29,361 nt of DNA from assembly GCA_000697335.1 (NCBI GenBank), contig JNEM01013180.1, forward strand, positions 1 to 29,361. The letters run 5' to 3'. This document shows positions 1-11,681 of this stretch, piece by piece. The notes under the pieces were generated by a model. The model was not told the DNA's origin and searched no databases. It worked only from the letters and a program-made list of their open reading frames with translations. This DNA is from Conidiobolus incongruus B7586. Taxonomy: Eukaryota; Entomophthoromycota; Entomophthoromycetes; Entomophthorales; Conidiobolaceae. The first letter of the stretch is position 1; each line of letters opens with the position of its first letter. The translations under genes were made by a program, and so were the position numbers.

Positions 1-362
1 TAGATATTCTATTAAAAAATCTTTTATATTTACCTTTTAATTTTAATTAAAAAAATCCAGTTAATATTATCTTAATGATTATTAATAAAGGAAAAAAAAT
101 TTATTAAATTAGTTTAAGAAATACTATTAAATAATGATTTCTTTATTTTAATTAAAGTAAAACTTTTAAATTATTAAAAAATTAATTAAATATAGAAAAT
201 TTAAAATTATTAATAATTTATCATATTATAATAGTTACTTATATACTCTTAATATTTTAAGATTTAATATATAATATTAATAAATGTTACAACTTATTAA
301 TTAAAAAGATTAAAACTAATTAAAAACTATTAAAAAAATTAAAATAGAATATTATTTATTTT
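1..362 (+). mobile_element. Older Ty3/gypsy fossil, left part (internal pol region)
   Basis: These bases align, with many transition differences, to about 4080-4451 of the inner element described below, which is the stretch at the end of RNase H and the start of integrase. The alignment breaks off exactly where the first LTR of the inner copy begins and resumes just after its last LTR (6073). This is therefore the left part of an older copy of the same family, split by the younger insertion. Its 5' portion lies outside the window. It is heavily decayed, with many breaks, and is more AT-rich than the inner copy. Confidence 0.8.
358..362 (+). repeat. Target site duplication, left copy (ATTTT)
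   Basis: ATTTT precedes the 5' LTR at 358-362 and follows the 3' LTR at 6073-6077. The corresponding unsplit position in the inner element (about 4447-4451) reads as a single five-base word differing by one transition. That supports a 5-bp duplication rather than chance, although AT-rich words match easily. Confidence 0.7.
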
Positions 363-760
363 TGTTAAGAGACTAGTTTTTTAAATTCTTATATATACTT
401 TCATATAATTCAATTAACTATAAATTATATAGTTAATTTACACTTATATAGTTAAATTAATTGTATAAATAGTATTGAATTATTTAATAAACTAGGTTCC
501 TCTTTTTCCTCTTAATTCTTACTATTTTTTACTTTTACACTATTTCTAAAATTGAAACTACTTCCTATTAATATCATAATATATTAACACTACCTAATAT
601 AAATCTTAATATATCAATGACTCACCTTAGTTTGAAGCTTAATTAAACTTTGTTTACACTTGCACATTACAGCTATATTATATTATTATATCCTACATCA
701 CACTATTTTATATTAAGTTTTCCTCTATACTATATTAGTTTCACTACCACTATACTTATA
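363..760 (+). repeat. 5' LTR of inner Ty3/gypsy element
   Basis: This 398-bp stretch recurs without gaps at 5675-6072 and, more diverged, at 7300-7695. It begins with TG, is preceded by the 5-bp target duplication and is followed at once by TGG, the usual first bases of a primer-binding site. A TATA-like run (TATATATAC) and a polypyrimidine stretch occur inside. Against the 3' LTR I count about 44 differences and no indels; one is a transversion. Confidence 0.9.
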
Positions 761-778
761 TGGTAATAACAATAAAAC
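761..778 (+). other. Probable primer-binding site
   Basis: The bases directly after the 5' LTR start TGGTAATAAC, as expected for a tRNA-primed LTR element, where TGG pairs with the CCA end of the primer tRNA. I cannot say which tRNA. Confidence 0.5.
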
Positions 779-3700
779 TACTAAAAACCTATTAGAAATT
801 AATAATTATCTGTATTGAATCTAATTATTATTATTATAAATTTTATCTATAATTTATTTTATTTAAATTTAATATTATATACTATAATACTACTCAAAAA
901 ATAAATACCCTTATACTATTTTAATAATGATAATAATTTAATTACTGAGTGAATTTAAAACTTTAGTCTTTAAAAACTTACTACCCTATAAGAAACTTAT
1001 ATTAAATAACTTCTAATTAAAAAAACATGTTTTAAAGAGTTTAAATTTAACAAACCAGCTATTTTATTATAGTTAATCCATTAAACCACCTTTTTAATGT
1101 TTTTAAAGATAAATTAACTATTTATAATAATTTTAAAAACCTCTACAAACTTAAAAACTATACTAAAAATATAAAGAATTATCTTAATTTAATCTCTAAT
1201 GAAGATTTTAAAAATATCTTTAAATTAGCTACTTTTTTTTAGAAAAATTTATTTATACTTGGTAGTTAATTTATTATAAGCTTAATCCTAAAGAATCTTT
1301 AAGAGGATAACTTATTACAAAAATATAAACTTTTAAACAATTAGAAAAAACTATTAAAGAAAGATATTACCTAAAAAATCAAGTTTAATTAACAAGAGAA
1401 AAGTTTTCCTAACTTAAATAAAAAACTTCTACAAAATAATTAATTGAGAAATTTAATGAGATATGTTGAAATATATTAAATATCACTAAAGAAGAATAAA
1501 TTTATAAATTATTATAATGTTTTAACTTTTAAGTAAAGCTTTAGTTAATTAATAGGGAACATTTTAATAATATGTTTTTTTTTGATATTTGTGATATAAT
1601 AATTATAATTGATAATATTTTTTACTTTATAACTAAATTTTCCTATCTTAAAAATTAATCTTTTAAACTTTACTTTAACTTACTTAAATTTTAAATGATA
1701 AATGTTTTTGCTTTAAAGTTTTATAAGAAAACCTTTAGTAAAGAAGCTAAAACTTATTTGAGAATAAACAAAGGTTGTTACTATTGTTAAAAAACTTAAG
1801 TTAACTATAAAACTAATAAATATCTTTTAAAGAAACAATATTTGTTTAATTCTTAATAATCTTAACTTACCAACTATAAATTAAACCTGAATAATATTAA
1901 TATAACTTTAAAATTATCCCTTTTATAATTAGTTAACAAATTCTAGTTTAATCCACAAAAGTTCTAATAGACTACTGATTTTATAAATTATATTATATAT
2001 ACTAAAGAGATCTAACTGATTAAACTATTAGAAACTAAAAATATTCTAGTAACTAATTTACCTTGTAATTTTTTACCTTTAACTATTACTTTATTATTTA
2101 TGCTAATTAATTCTTTTATAAATATATTTATTAGTGTTCTAATTAATTCTAGCTGTTTTAGTTATATTATCTTTTCTTTTATTATTATAAAGTTATCTTT
2201 ACTTATTTAAAAAAGTAACTTGATAATTAAATATACTAACAACTTAATAAAACAAGCATCTAGTATTATATTTAAACACTTATTATTATTTCTTAACTAT
2301 TCCCAATATATTAAATTTTTAGTTAGTAATATTAGTTATAATTTTATACTAGGTTAAAATTAGTTTGAATATCATAGTTTTATATCTATAAATATTACCC
2401 TAGAAAGTTACAAATCTATTTTTTTATATTTTAAAAGAAATTAGTAGAATTAATCTTAAAGAATCTATATTACTTTACTATAAAACTATTAAATACTATA
2501 CCTAACAGTAATTCTATAATTGTGATAAATAATTCTATTATTATAAGTAAAAATCAATGTAAAAAACTAATTAAAAACCTAAATAATTTATAAAGATATA
2601 TATTTGTTTATTATTTATTTATTAGTATTTTATCTGTTAATTTCAATGAAGTTATATTTAATAACCACTTTTTATATAATATAATAAGTTAATTTGTTAA
2701 TGTTTTTAAACTTATAGATAAATTACCTCTTAAATATAATATTAAGCATAAAATTAAATTACTCCCTAGTATACAACTATATTTAAAGTTTATTTACCAT
2801 TTATATTTTAAATAATATTAAACTTTAAAAGAAGAAATCTAAAAATTATTTAAAAATAAGTATATTAAACCTTTTTCTTTACTATAAGAATCTCTAATTC
2901 TTTTTGTAAAAAAAGTTAATGGTGGTTAAAGATTATATATTGATAACTGTGTTTTAAACTTTAAAACTATTAAAGATAAAACTTTATTACTAAACCTATA
3001 TGATGTTAAAGATAAACTACTTAAATCAATAATATTTACTAAACTAGATGTTAAGAATAAATATTATAACATTAGAGTTGAAGAAAATTCTATCTTTTTA
3101 ACCACTTTCAATATTTTTTTAAGCTATTATAAATTTATTGTTATAAACTTTAGATTATATAATACCCCTGTAATTTTTACTTAATTTATCAATTCCCTTT
3201 TCAACTTTATTTTTAATAACTTTATTATTACTTATTTTAATAATATTCTGATTTATTTAAAAATTAAAGAAGAATATATTTAATATGTTAATTAAATCCT
3301 ACAAATTATTCAAGAATATAAATTACTTTTGAAATTATTAAAATATATCCTTAGTGCCTTTTTTATCTTTTGTTATAGTTATATAATTTCTTCTTAAAAA
3401 ATTAATATTGATTTAATTAAATTTAATGGTGTTAAAGTTTTTATTATACTTATAAATAAAGATTAGTTTATATTTATATTTAAATTATTAAATTACTTTA
3501 AAGGTTTAATTGATTTTTTTATTGAACTTATTGTTTTTTTTAATAATTTTTTAAATAAAGACTCTCTTTTTAAATAAACTCTATTATATACTTTTTGCAT
3601 AAATATTTTAATTTTCTATATTACTAATGTTTTTGCTTTATCTATCTTTAATCTAAAACTACTTACTATTATCTTTATTAACTTTAGTTTTTTTATAGTT

Positions 3701-5663
3701 GGTAAATAATTAACTTAGTTTAAATTTAATTTATATTTTACCTTATAATTATAGGATAAAATAATAAATAAAGGAAAATAGGTTAAGTTTAACTTTACAA
3801 ATGTTACTTTAAAGCTAATAATATTCTAGTTAAGAAAAATAAAACTAGTTAAATTAAAATACCTACTTTATAAATAAAAACTCTTTACTTTAGTAGAAAT
3901 AATTAAAAATTACTTATATTTCCTATTTTACAATCTTTTCTTAATATTTACAAACTATAAATTACTTATCTACTTAAATACTTAGAAGCATTTATTAAGA
4001 AAATAAGTTAGATAGATTAAAATTATCTAAGCTTACCTTTTTTTTATTTAATATCTTTTAGGTTAATAAAATTATATTGTAAATACTTTGTTAAAAAATT
4101 TTACATATTTATTTTTTGATTCTAATTGTAAAAACCTAGCAAATATTAACTTAATAATTATTAATGAAGGAAATAAAGAATTTATCAAACTATTTTAAGA
4201 AACACTATTAAATAATAATTTCTTTATTTTAATTAAAGAAGAACTCTTTAAACTATTAGAAAACTAATTAAAATATGTTAAAAGATTTAAAATTATCAAT
4301 AACTTATTATATTATAATAATTGTCTATATATTCTTAATATCTTTAAAATCTAACAAACAATATTTAATGAATATTATAACTTATTTTTTAAAAGATATT
4401 AAAACTAATTAAAGATTACTAAAAGAGTTAAACTAAAGTATTACTAACTTTCCCTAGTTAAATTAGTTTAGAAATATACTAATACCTGTGATATATGCTA
4501 AAGAATTAAATATAATACTCAACTAAAATATAGTAAACTTATTCTTTTATAAGTCCCTAATAAAACTTAACAATAAATCTAACTTGATTTCATAGAAATT
4601 CCTAAATCAACAAATAGTTATAACAATTTACTAATTACAATTGATTTATTTTCCTAATATGTTTATTTTATTCTTTATTTTAAAACTTTTATAGCTAAAG
4701 ATATTATACAATTGTTATTCTTTATTATTTTTACTTATTATAAAATTCCACAAACTATTATATCTAATAAAAATATATGATTCAACTCTTAATTTTAAAA
4801 GTTACTATCTTTTTCTTTTAAGATTAACCTAGCTATATCTATTACTAATTATTATTAAACCAATAAACTTACTGAAAAAATTATTAAAACCTTAAAGTAA
4901 ATAATTAAAGCTTATATTAACACTAATTAATTAAATTAAAATACCTATATCTACTAACTCTAATATTTATTTAACACCTTTATCAATAAATCAACAGGTT
5001 TTAACTTTTATTTCATTAATTATAACAAACATCCTAACTTAATAATTGTTTTAAAACTTTAAATCAACTTACTTTTAAATATTGTTGAATTTCAATCTAA
5101 TTTCAAATATATTAATTCCCTTGTTAAATTTAACTTAGAAGAAAATTAAAAGATTATAGAATAATAACACTTAAAGTTATCTAGAAATCCTTTTAAATAT
5201 GAAATTAATAAGCTTGTATACTTAGAATAATCTACCCTTAAACTTACCTTATTTAAATCTAGCTTAAATCTAAAATACTTACTATTATAATATAATCCCT
5301 ATAAAATTTAATCTATTGATTTAAATTTTGAAAATATTACTTTAGAATTACCTTTAACTTTGAAGATCAACTTTACCTTTTACATATCTAAAATAAACCA
5401 TATTTTAAAGATTTTAACATTTTTCCTAATTGATTAAAAACCCTAAAACTAGATTTAATTATTAATTAAGATAGAGAAGAAAAATATTATATTGATTACA
5501 TAATTAAATTTAAATCTATTAAGAATAAACATTATTTTTATATAAAATAGAAAAGTTATTTTATTAAAGAAGTTACATAAGAACCCCTAGAAAATATTAA
5601 GAATACTTTAGCTTATTATACCTATTTATAAAAATCTAGGGAGTGTGTCTCTTTTAAAAAATT
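779..5663 (+). pseudogene. Decayed gag-pol region of the inner Ty3/gypsy element
   Basis: Plus-strand remnants of the polyprotein. The region about 2850-3330 has the Ty3/gypsy reverse transcriptase layout: an FVKK-type stretch, an FTKLD-type catalytic block, then the block around the second catalytic motif. RNase H-like sequence follows to about 3.8 kb. The integrase zinc-binding region lies near 4.3 kb and the core at about 4.55-4.95 kb. The order RT, RNase H, integrase separates this family from Ty1/copia. The region has many breaks and is treated here only as a fossil. Confidence 0.8.
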
Positions 5664-5667
5664 TACT

Positions 5668-5674
5668 AGGGGAG
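5668..5674 (+). other. Polypurine tract before 3' LTR
   Basis: AGGGGAG directly precedes the 3' LTR. It is the usual plus-strand primer position and helps fix the LTR boundary. Confidence 0.6.
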
Positions 5675-6072
5675 TATTAAAAAACTAGTTTTTTAAATTC
5701 TTATATATACTTTCATATAATTCAATTAACTATAAATTATATGATTAATTTATACTTATATAATTAAATTAATTGTATAAATAATGTTGAATTATCTAAT
5801 AAACTAGGTTTTTCTTTTTCTTCTCAATTCTTACTATTTCTTACTTTTACATTATTTGTAAAATTGAGACTATTTCCTATTAATATCATAGTATATTAAC
5901 ACTACCTAATATAAATCTTAATATATTAGTGACTCACCCTAGTTTAAAACTTAATTAAACTTTGTTTACACTTGTATATTACAGCTATATTATATTACTA
6001 TATTCTGTGCTATACTACTTTATATTAAATCTTCCTTTGTATTATATTAGTTTTACTACCACTATACTCACA
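5675..6072 (+). repeat. 3' LTR of inner Ty3/gypsy element
   Basis: Gapless 398-bp partner of 363-760, ending in CA. It lies between the polypurine tract and the right-hand copy of the 5-bp target duplication. After it, sequence homologous to the internal region of the same family resumes, which shows that the element landed in a relative. Confidence 0.9.
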
Positions 6073-6077
6073 ATTTT
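6073..6077 (+). repeat. Target site duplication, right copy (ATTTT)
   Basis: Right-hand copy of the 5-bp duplication made when the inner element inserted. The older copy continues from here. Confidence 0.7.
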
Positions 6078-7299
6078 TTTAATTTAATTAATTTAGAAAT
6101 ATACTAATGATTATAATATATGTTAAAAAATTAAATATAATTCTCAACTAAAATATAATAAACTTATTATTTTATAAATCCCTAATAAAACTTAATAATA
6201 AATTTAAACCAACTTTATAAAGAATTTTAAATCAAAAAATAATTATAATAACTTAATATTTATTATTAATTTATTTTTTAAATATTTTTATTTTATTTTT
6301 CATTTTAAAATTTTTATCATTAAAAATATTATTTAATTATTATTTTTTAATATCTATATTTATTATAAAATTCTTTAAATTATTATATCTAATAAAGATA
6401 TATAGTTTAATTTTTAATTTTAAAAGTTACTATCTTTTTCCCTTAAGATTAACCTAGCTATATTTACTACTAATCATCACTAAATTAATACACTTATTAA
6501 AAAACTATTAAAACCTTACAGTAAATAATTAAAGTATATATTAATATTAATGAATTAAATTAAGATATTTATATCTATTAACTTCAATGTCTATTTAACA
6601 TCTTTATTAATAAATCAACAGGTTTTAACTTTTATTTTATTAATTATAACAAATATCTTAATTTAATAATAGTTTAAAAACTTTAAATCAATATATTTTT
6701 AATTATTATTAAATTCTAATTTAATATTAAGTATATTAATTCCTTTATTAAATTTAACTGAAAAAAAAATTAAAAGATAATAAAATAATAATATTTAAAG
6801 CTATCTAGAATAATTTTTAAATCTAAAATTAATATGTTTGTTTATTTAGAATAATTAGTTTTTAAACTTCCTTTATTTAAATTTAGCTTAAATCTTAAGT
6901 ACTTACCCTTATATTATAATCCTTATAAGATTTAATTTATTAATTTAAATTTTAAGAATATTACCTTAGAATTACCTTGAATTTTAAGGATTAACTTTAC
7001 CTTTCACATATCTAAAATCAAGCTTTATTTTAAAGATTTTAATATATTTTTTAATTGATTAAAAGCTTTAATATTAAATCTAATTATTAAAATAAAAAAA
7101 AAGAATACAATATTATTATATAATTATATTTAAATTTAAATTTATTAAGAATAAAACTTTATTTTTATATAAAATAAATAAATTATTTTATTAAAAAAAT
7201 TATATAAAAACCATTAAAAAATATTAAGGATATTTTAACTTATTATACCTATTTATAAAAATCTAAAGAGTATTTTTTTAAAAAAGACTTATTAAAAAA

Positions 7300-7695
7300 T
7301 ATTAAAAAATTAGTTCTTTAAATTCTTATATATTTCTATATAATTTAATTAACTATAAATTATATAGTTAATTTATACTTCTATAACTAAATTAATTATA
7401 TAAATATTATTAAATTATTTAATAAATAAGGCTTTTTTCCTCTTAATTCTTATTATTTCTTATCTTTTACATTATTCTTAAGATTAAAATTACACTCTAT
7501 CAATATTATAGTATATTAACACTATCTAATATAAATCTTAATATATTATTGACTTATTTCAATTCAAAGTTTAATTAAACTTTATTTATATTTATATATT
7601 ATATCCTATGTTATCTTGTTATTTTTTTATACCATACTTTTTTTTATATTAAGTCTTCTTTTATATAATATTAGTTTAACTATCACTACACTTAT
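7300..7695 (+). repeat. 3' LTR of the older Ty3/gypsy copy
   Basis: Third LTR copy, about 395 bp, aligning along its length to 363-760 and 5675-6072 with more differences and a few small gaps. It ends the retrotransposon nest. The matching 5' LTR and its target duplication lie left of the window. Confidence 0.75.
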
Positions 7696-9817
7696 TATAT
7701 TATTTTAATTAATCAATAAATTAGTAATATAATAATATTATATTTTTTTAAAATATTTTTTATTAATTATATAACTAATATCATATATTTTATCATCAAT
7801 AATATCCAAAAAAGGAACCAATTTAATAAATTTATATTAAATAAAAATAAAGAAATAAGTAAAACTAAATAAAAACAAATGGGGTTGGATTGTTATTTAT
7901 TAATATAAGGTTTTTTATTTAATCTAATTTTTATCAATATATTTTTAAATTATAAATTTATAAAAACTTGATCCTAGATTTTTATTAAGGATTTAAGATA
8001 TTGAAAGGTTAATTAAATTGAGAGTAATATATAGAACCAGTCTATTATTATAAATATATTATTATTATATAGCTTGAACTAAAGTAAATTAAAATATTTT
8101 GATCAAAAGATTAAAATTTACAAAAAGAATATTAATAACATTTATGTTAAAAAATTAATATATATTCAGAGTATCTAATAGAAAATTTTAAAAGAATTAT
8201 TTAATAAAAATAAAGTAATTATTTAAAATCAAATTAGAGATTCACTAAGAGATATAAGTATTTATGATTTTAACTTCGGTTGAGGGAATTAGTTTAAGCA
8301 CTTATATCTGTATATTAGTGTTACCAGTAAATTAGATTATTCTCTATAGCAAATTTAAGAAATGACATCAAAATTCAGCCATAAGTTCCTATATATCCAT
8401 TATGAATTTGTTTATCAATATTTTTTATTTTTTACATTTATAACAATCCTCTCAAGACCAAAAATATAGGTTTAGTAAGAAGATTTATTGTCTACCATAT
8501 TACTCTTACTTGTTAACTATCATCAGTTTGTACTTAATTATGCTAATTAATTTGGAGCAGTATTTGCAAGTTATATTCAATATTAACTCCGATAAAACAG
8601 AAATATATTCTTTTCTTTAATTCTAATTATATTCCCAAATTCATCGGGATTTGGGTATTGACAGCCTAAAATTACTCTTTGGGTATATATAGTGAATAAG
8701 CCAAAATTCCCATGTCATAAAATTTTAGCTTTTACTTACAATATACGTGTTTTTATGGTATTTCCAGTATGACAATGATTTCACTAAGTTATATCAGCAT
8801 CGTAATCTTTAGAAGGAAACAACTTTGACCTAGTTCGCTAATTCTAAAATACTATAAAAATAGTGTCATATCGAAATTCTTGTTGATTTTATTGGATTTC
8901 TTAACTATTCGCTACTATAGGATTTAATTACTCATCAGGGAAAATTCTTCAAATTTCTTAGGACTTTTATAATCAATTTTGTCACCTTAAATTCTAATAT
9001 TTATTCTATAATTTCTACACTGTTATATATAAATTTTGAGATTAAATCCAAATTTTTAAAAATTTTTAGATTTAAAAAAATTTAATTATGATGATAAATA
9101 ATATTATGTATTTAATTATAGTAAATTTTAATTAATCTATTTTTTTGAGATTTGAATTTTAAATTTATCCAATATTATTCTTAACTGGAGTGATTTCACG
9201 TTTTTTACAATAAGTAATTAATTTCTAAAATTACTTAAGCCATCAAGAACTAATTTAGGATTATGATGAAGTTCTGGTTAGTTATTATTCCCATATCACA
9301 CATAACATTTAATTATTATTTCACGACCAGTATGGAAAATTAAATTTTTATTAGAATTTGTCTATGTAACACTCATTTTTAACTATTTGTTTAATAATGA
9401 ATCGAGTTTAAGTGTTATTTAACTTGACATTATTTATAACGCTTTACAATATATCTGTTTTGATGAATTTTAAATAATTTGAACTAAAGATCATTTTACA
9501 GTAATTTTACATAAAATTCATTGTACTCCATCCGACATTAATACAAAAATAGCAATTGGCAACATATCAGAAAAGTGTACTTGGTACAAGCAACTATTGA
9601 AAACATATTGGTCTTGTATAATTTCGAATAAAAAAGCTGAGTAAAAATATCTATATTCAAATTAATTAACAGAATGCAAGTCACCTTTTAAATAATATAA
9701 TGAAAGCGAAACTGAATTATTTCACTCATTTTGTTAACTTAATCAGAATGCAGAAACATCCTTTCAACAAGTAACAATTTTTTTTCAAAAATTCAATAAA
9801 CAAATAAAAGAGTCAAT
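7696..9817. other. AT-rich intergenic DNA, no gene recognised
   Basis: About 2.1 kb with stops in all frames and no domain I can defend. A 7-bp perfect inverted repeat (CCCAAAT with an 8-base loop, 8634-8655) is the clearest local structure. The stretch about 8.5-8.9 kb is slightly less AT-rich than its surroundings and may be eroded coding sequence, but I could not identify it. Confidence 0.5.
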
Positions 9818-9899
9818 GGTCAGCTGGCTGAATTATATAAGAATCCGCATTAAGGCCGTGGCTCCTTTGAACGCGAGGGTTCCAACTTCTCTAAGATCA
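9818..9899 (+). pseudogene. tRNA-Leu(AAG)-like relic
   Basis: An 82-base GC-richer island that folds like a long-variable-arm tRNA. Position 8 onward reads TGGCTGAA, close to the A box. The anticodon arm at 9845-9861 has stem CCGCA/CGTGG (four of five pairs), the leucine-type loop TTAAGGC and anticodon AAG at 9852-9854. The T arm at 9875-9891 has stem GAGGG/TTCTC around loop TTCCAAC. The acceptor ends GGTC/GATC pair, but the three inner pairs fail and the D stem is poor. It aligns without gaps to the D arm of typical tRNA-Leu, and several of the differences are G to A. I read it as a decaying tRNA gene rather than a working one. A 5' intron or an unusual functional tRNA is less likely. Confidence 0.55.
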
Positions 9900-10195
9900 T
9901 CGAAACCTTTATTTGTATTTATTAACTTTCGAACTGTGAATATTCTTATAGATAAATAATTGAAAGTTATAAAATTGAAGTTAAAATCTTCAATAAAAAA
10001 GATATTAAAAAAGACAGATATAAATACATAAAACAATGATTTTATTATTGAATTAGCATTTAGATTATATTTACATTTTAAATTAAATTTATTCAATAGA
10101 TGACCATTTCATTATCAATTGAAAATTAAAACAATTATACAACATTAAATGTTAATCGTCATCAAATTTCAAACAATAATTTCAACTTAATTGCC

Positions 10196-10215
10196 TATAT
10201 AAATACTTATATCAA
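10196..10215 (+). promoter_or_regulatory. TATA box of first carboxypeptidase gene
   Basis: TATATAAATACTTATATCAA lies 77 bp before the start codon at 10273. A matching block (TATAAATACTAGTATCAA) lies 82 bp before the start of the second carboxypeptidase gene. The shared word and similar spacing suggest a core promoter retained since the duplication. Confidence 0.5.
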
Positions 10216-10272
10216 TCCATATTCTCAATATCTTTCAATAATGATAAATAGTATAAAAAACTCAATAATAAT

Positions 10273-11681
10273 ATGAAATATTTTTTAATTTTATTAAATT
10301 TTATATTAATAAATTGTTTAAAAACTGGACTTCACTTGAGTCATCATTCAAATAAACCAAAATTTAAATCACCTCATATTTGTGACCCTAATGTGAATCA
10401 AGTAATAAAAATTAAATTTTATTAAAACTTTTATTCTTTATTGACTTATTATAATTAATTTAGAAATCTGGATTTATCCATATCTCTCCTAAAAAATCCT
10501 TATTTTTTTGGATGTTTGAATCTCGAAACTCTCCAACTACCGATCCATTAATAGTCTGGCTAAATGGAGGTCCGGGATGTAGCAGCATGTTTGGGATGAT
10601 TGTCGAGTTGGGACCTTGCAATTTAAATACGAATACCAACACTACGGTGATCAATCCGTATTCTTGGAATAATCATGCAAACATCATCTTTATAGATCAA
10701 CCTACGAATGTAGGTTTTTCGAAGGGCGAGAATGTTACCACGAGTTATGAAAGTGCTTTGGATATGTACGAATTTCTGCAAAAGTTTATGTTGAAGTATC
10801 CAAAGTATAGATATTTAGATATACATTTGTTTGGGGAGAGCTACTCTGGGAAATATATTCCAATTTTAGCTAATTTGATCAATGACAGGAATGAAATAAT
10901 TTTAAATGATTACGGAAGCAATAGGCGATGGTTATCGCTAAACCTCAAATCCATCGGCTTGGGAAATCCGTTCATTGAACCACTGTTTCAATGGAGCACT
11001 TCTGACCAGTTCGCGTGCTACAATCCCTACAATCCCGTATCGGAACAGGAATGCTACGCAATGCGGTCCCAACTCCCCAGCGCAATTTGGACTCTAGAAA
11101 CATGTCTGTGGCAAACTATGGGCCGCGGGTGCAAGGACCAGATTGAGATTTTGCTGGAAGTAATATATAATCCATACATTATGAAAAATACTAGCGTTTA
11201 CGACATCACTCGTACAGAATCCCAAATGGATATAAAGGACGATGACATTTATTTCAACTTGCCGTGGGTTCGAAAAGCTTTGGGAATACCTCGCAATTTG
11301 GAGTTTTTAGCATGTAACCTTGGAGTTGGGGAAAATTTTATTGACAGTGGGGATTATATGCAAACTACTAGATTTGAATTGATTAGATTGTTGAATGCTA
11401 AATTTCCTATTTTAATATATGCGGGTGATATGGATTATATATGCAATTGGATAGGTGTCAAACAGTTGTTAATGAGCTTGAGTTGGAATTATCAGCTAGA
11501 ATTCAACTTAATGATAGATCGGCCTTGGAAGAGCTACAATGATCGAATTTCTGGAGAGGTGAGACAGTTTGAAAATTTGTCTTTTTTAAAAGTTAATGGG
11601 GCTGGCCATTTCGTGCCGTTGTATGAAAGGAGAGCTGCTTCGGTAATGATTAATCGGTGGATGAGACATCTTTCAATATGA
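10273..11681 (+). CDS. Serine carboxypeptidase (S10, carboxypeptidase Y-like), copy 1
   Basis: Removes C-terminal residues from peptides and acts in the vacuole or outside the cell. Two exons are predicted: 10273-10401 and 10464-11681, with a 62-bp GT...AG intron (10402-10463) in phase 0, giving 448 residues. Exon 1 starts with a hydrophobic signal peptide (MKYFLILLNFILINCL) and ends at CDPNVNQ. Exon 2 opens with the conserved strand before FFWMFES. Substrate-carboxylate site: [10 protein letters not shown] (about residues 75-84) and the Glu of VELGPC. The nucleophile is Ser169 in GESYSG. Asp367 in GDMDYICNW carries the CPY-type Cys nearby. His425 is in GAGHFVP. The triad is therefore complete. 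Several N-glycosylation sites are visible. The first ATG of the long open frame (10512) is internal, because the family needs the residues before it. It is the tandem partner of the gene at 13847. Confidence 0.93.

Larger units (their letters stand above)
363..6072 (+). mobile_element. Inner Ty3/gypsy LTR retrotransposon fossil, both LTRs present
   Basis: A 5.7-kb element with two 398-bp LTRs, a primer-binding-site position right after the 5' LTR and a purine tract right before the 3' LTR. It is flanked by a 5-bp direct repeat. The internal region carries recognisable pol remnants in the order expected for Ty3/gypsy (Metaviridae): a gag-type zinc-knuckle trace near 1.77 kb, reverse transcriptase about 2.85-3.33 kb, RNase H after it, then the integrase zinc-binding and core regions about 4.3-4.95 kb. 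All parts read on the plus strand. It is broken in many places and cannot be active. LTR divergence is about 11 percent. Because nearly all differences are transitions, that figure should not be turned into an age by a normal clock. Confidence 0.9.
6073..7695 (+). mobile_element. Older Ty3/gypsy fossil, right part with 3' LTR
   Basis: From 6078 on, the sequence aligns to inner-element positions from about 4452 (integrase core) through the end of pol, then into a third LTR copy. It is the continuation of 1-362 and together they form an older, 5'-incomplete (by window edge) copy. It is more AT-rich and more diverged than the inner element and has many breaks. The order, older copy then younger copy inside it, follows directly from the alignment. 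Confidence 0.8.

Noticed and set aside
779-5663. A changed genetic code in which TAA and TAG mean glutamine, suggested by stops at glutamine positions.
   Set aside because: The intact genes use CAA and CAG for glutamine and stop at TAA or TGA at the expected ends, so the pattern reflects mutation of repeats.
1-7695. A CRISPR-like or satellite repeat array, suggested by recurring AT-rich words.
   Set aside because: The recurrences are three LTR copies and homologous internal regions, with no regular short spacer pattern.
8500-8900. A plus-strand segment reading INLEQYLQVIFNINSDKTEI, faintly like a reverse transcriptase thumb region.
   Set aside because: The similarity is one short segment with no catalytic block nearby; chance is as likely.
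9833-10096. An 87-codon minus-strand open frame ending in GFDDLREVGTLAFKGATALM.
   Set aside because: Its only GC-rich part coincides with the tRNA-like island on the plus strand, the rest is low-complexity AT-rich sequence and no family is recognised.
10512-11681. Starting the first carboxypeptidase at the ATG of the long open frame.
   Set aside because: That start would lose the signal peptide and the conserved strand before FFWMFES; an upstream exon with good splice sites supplies both. The same holds for 14063.
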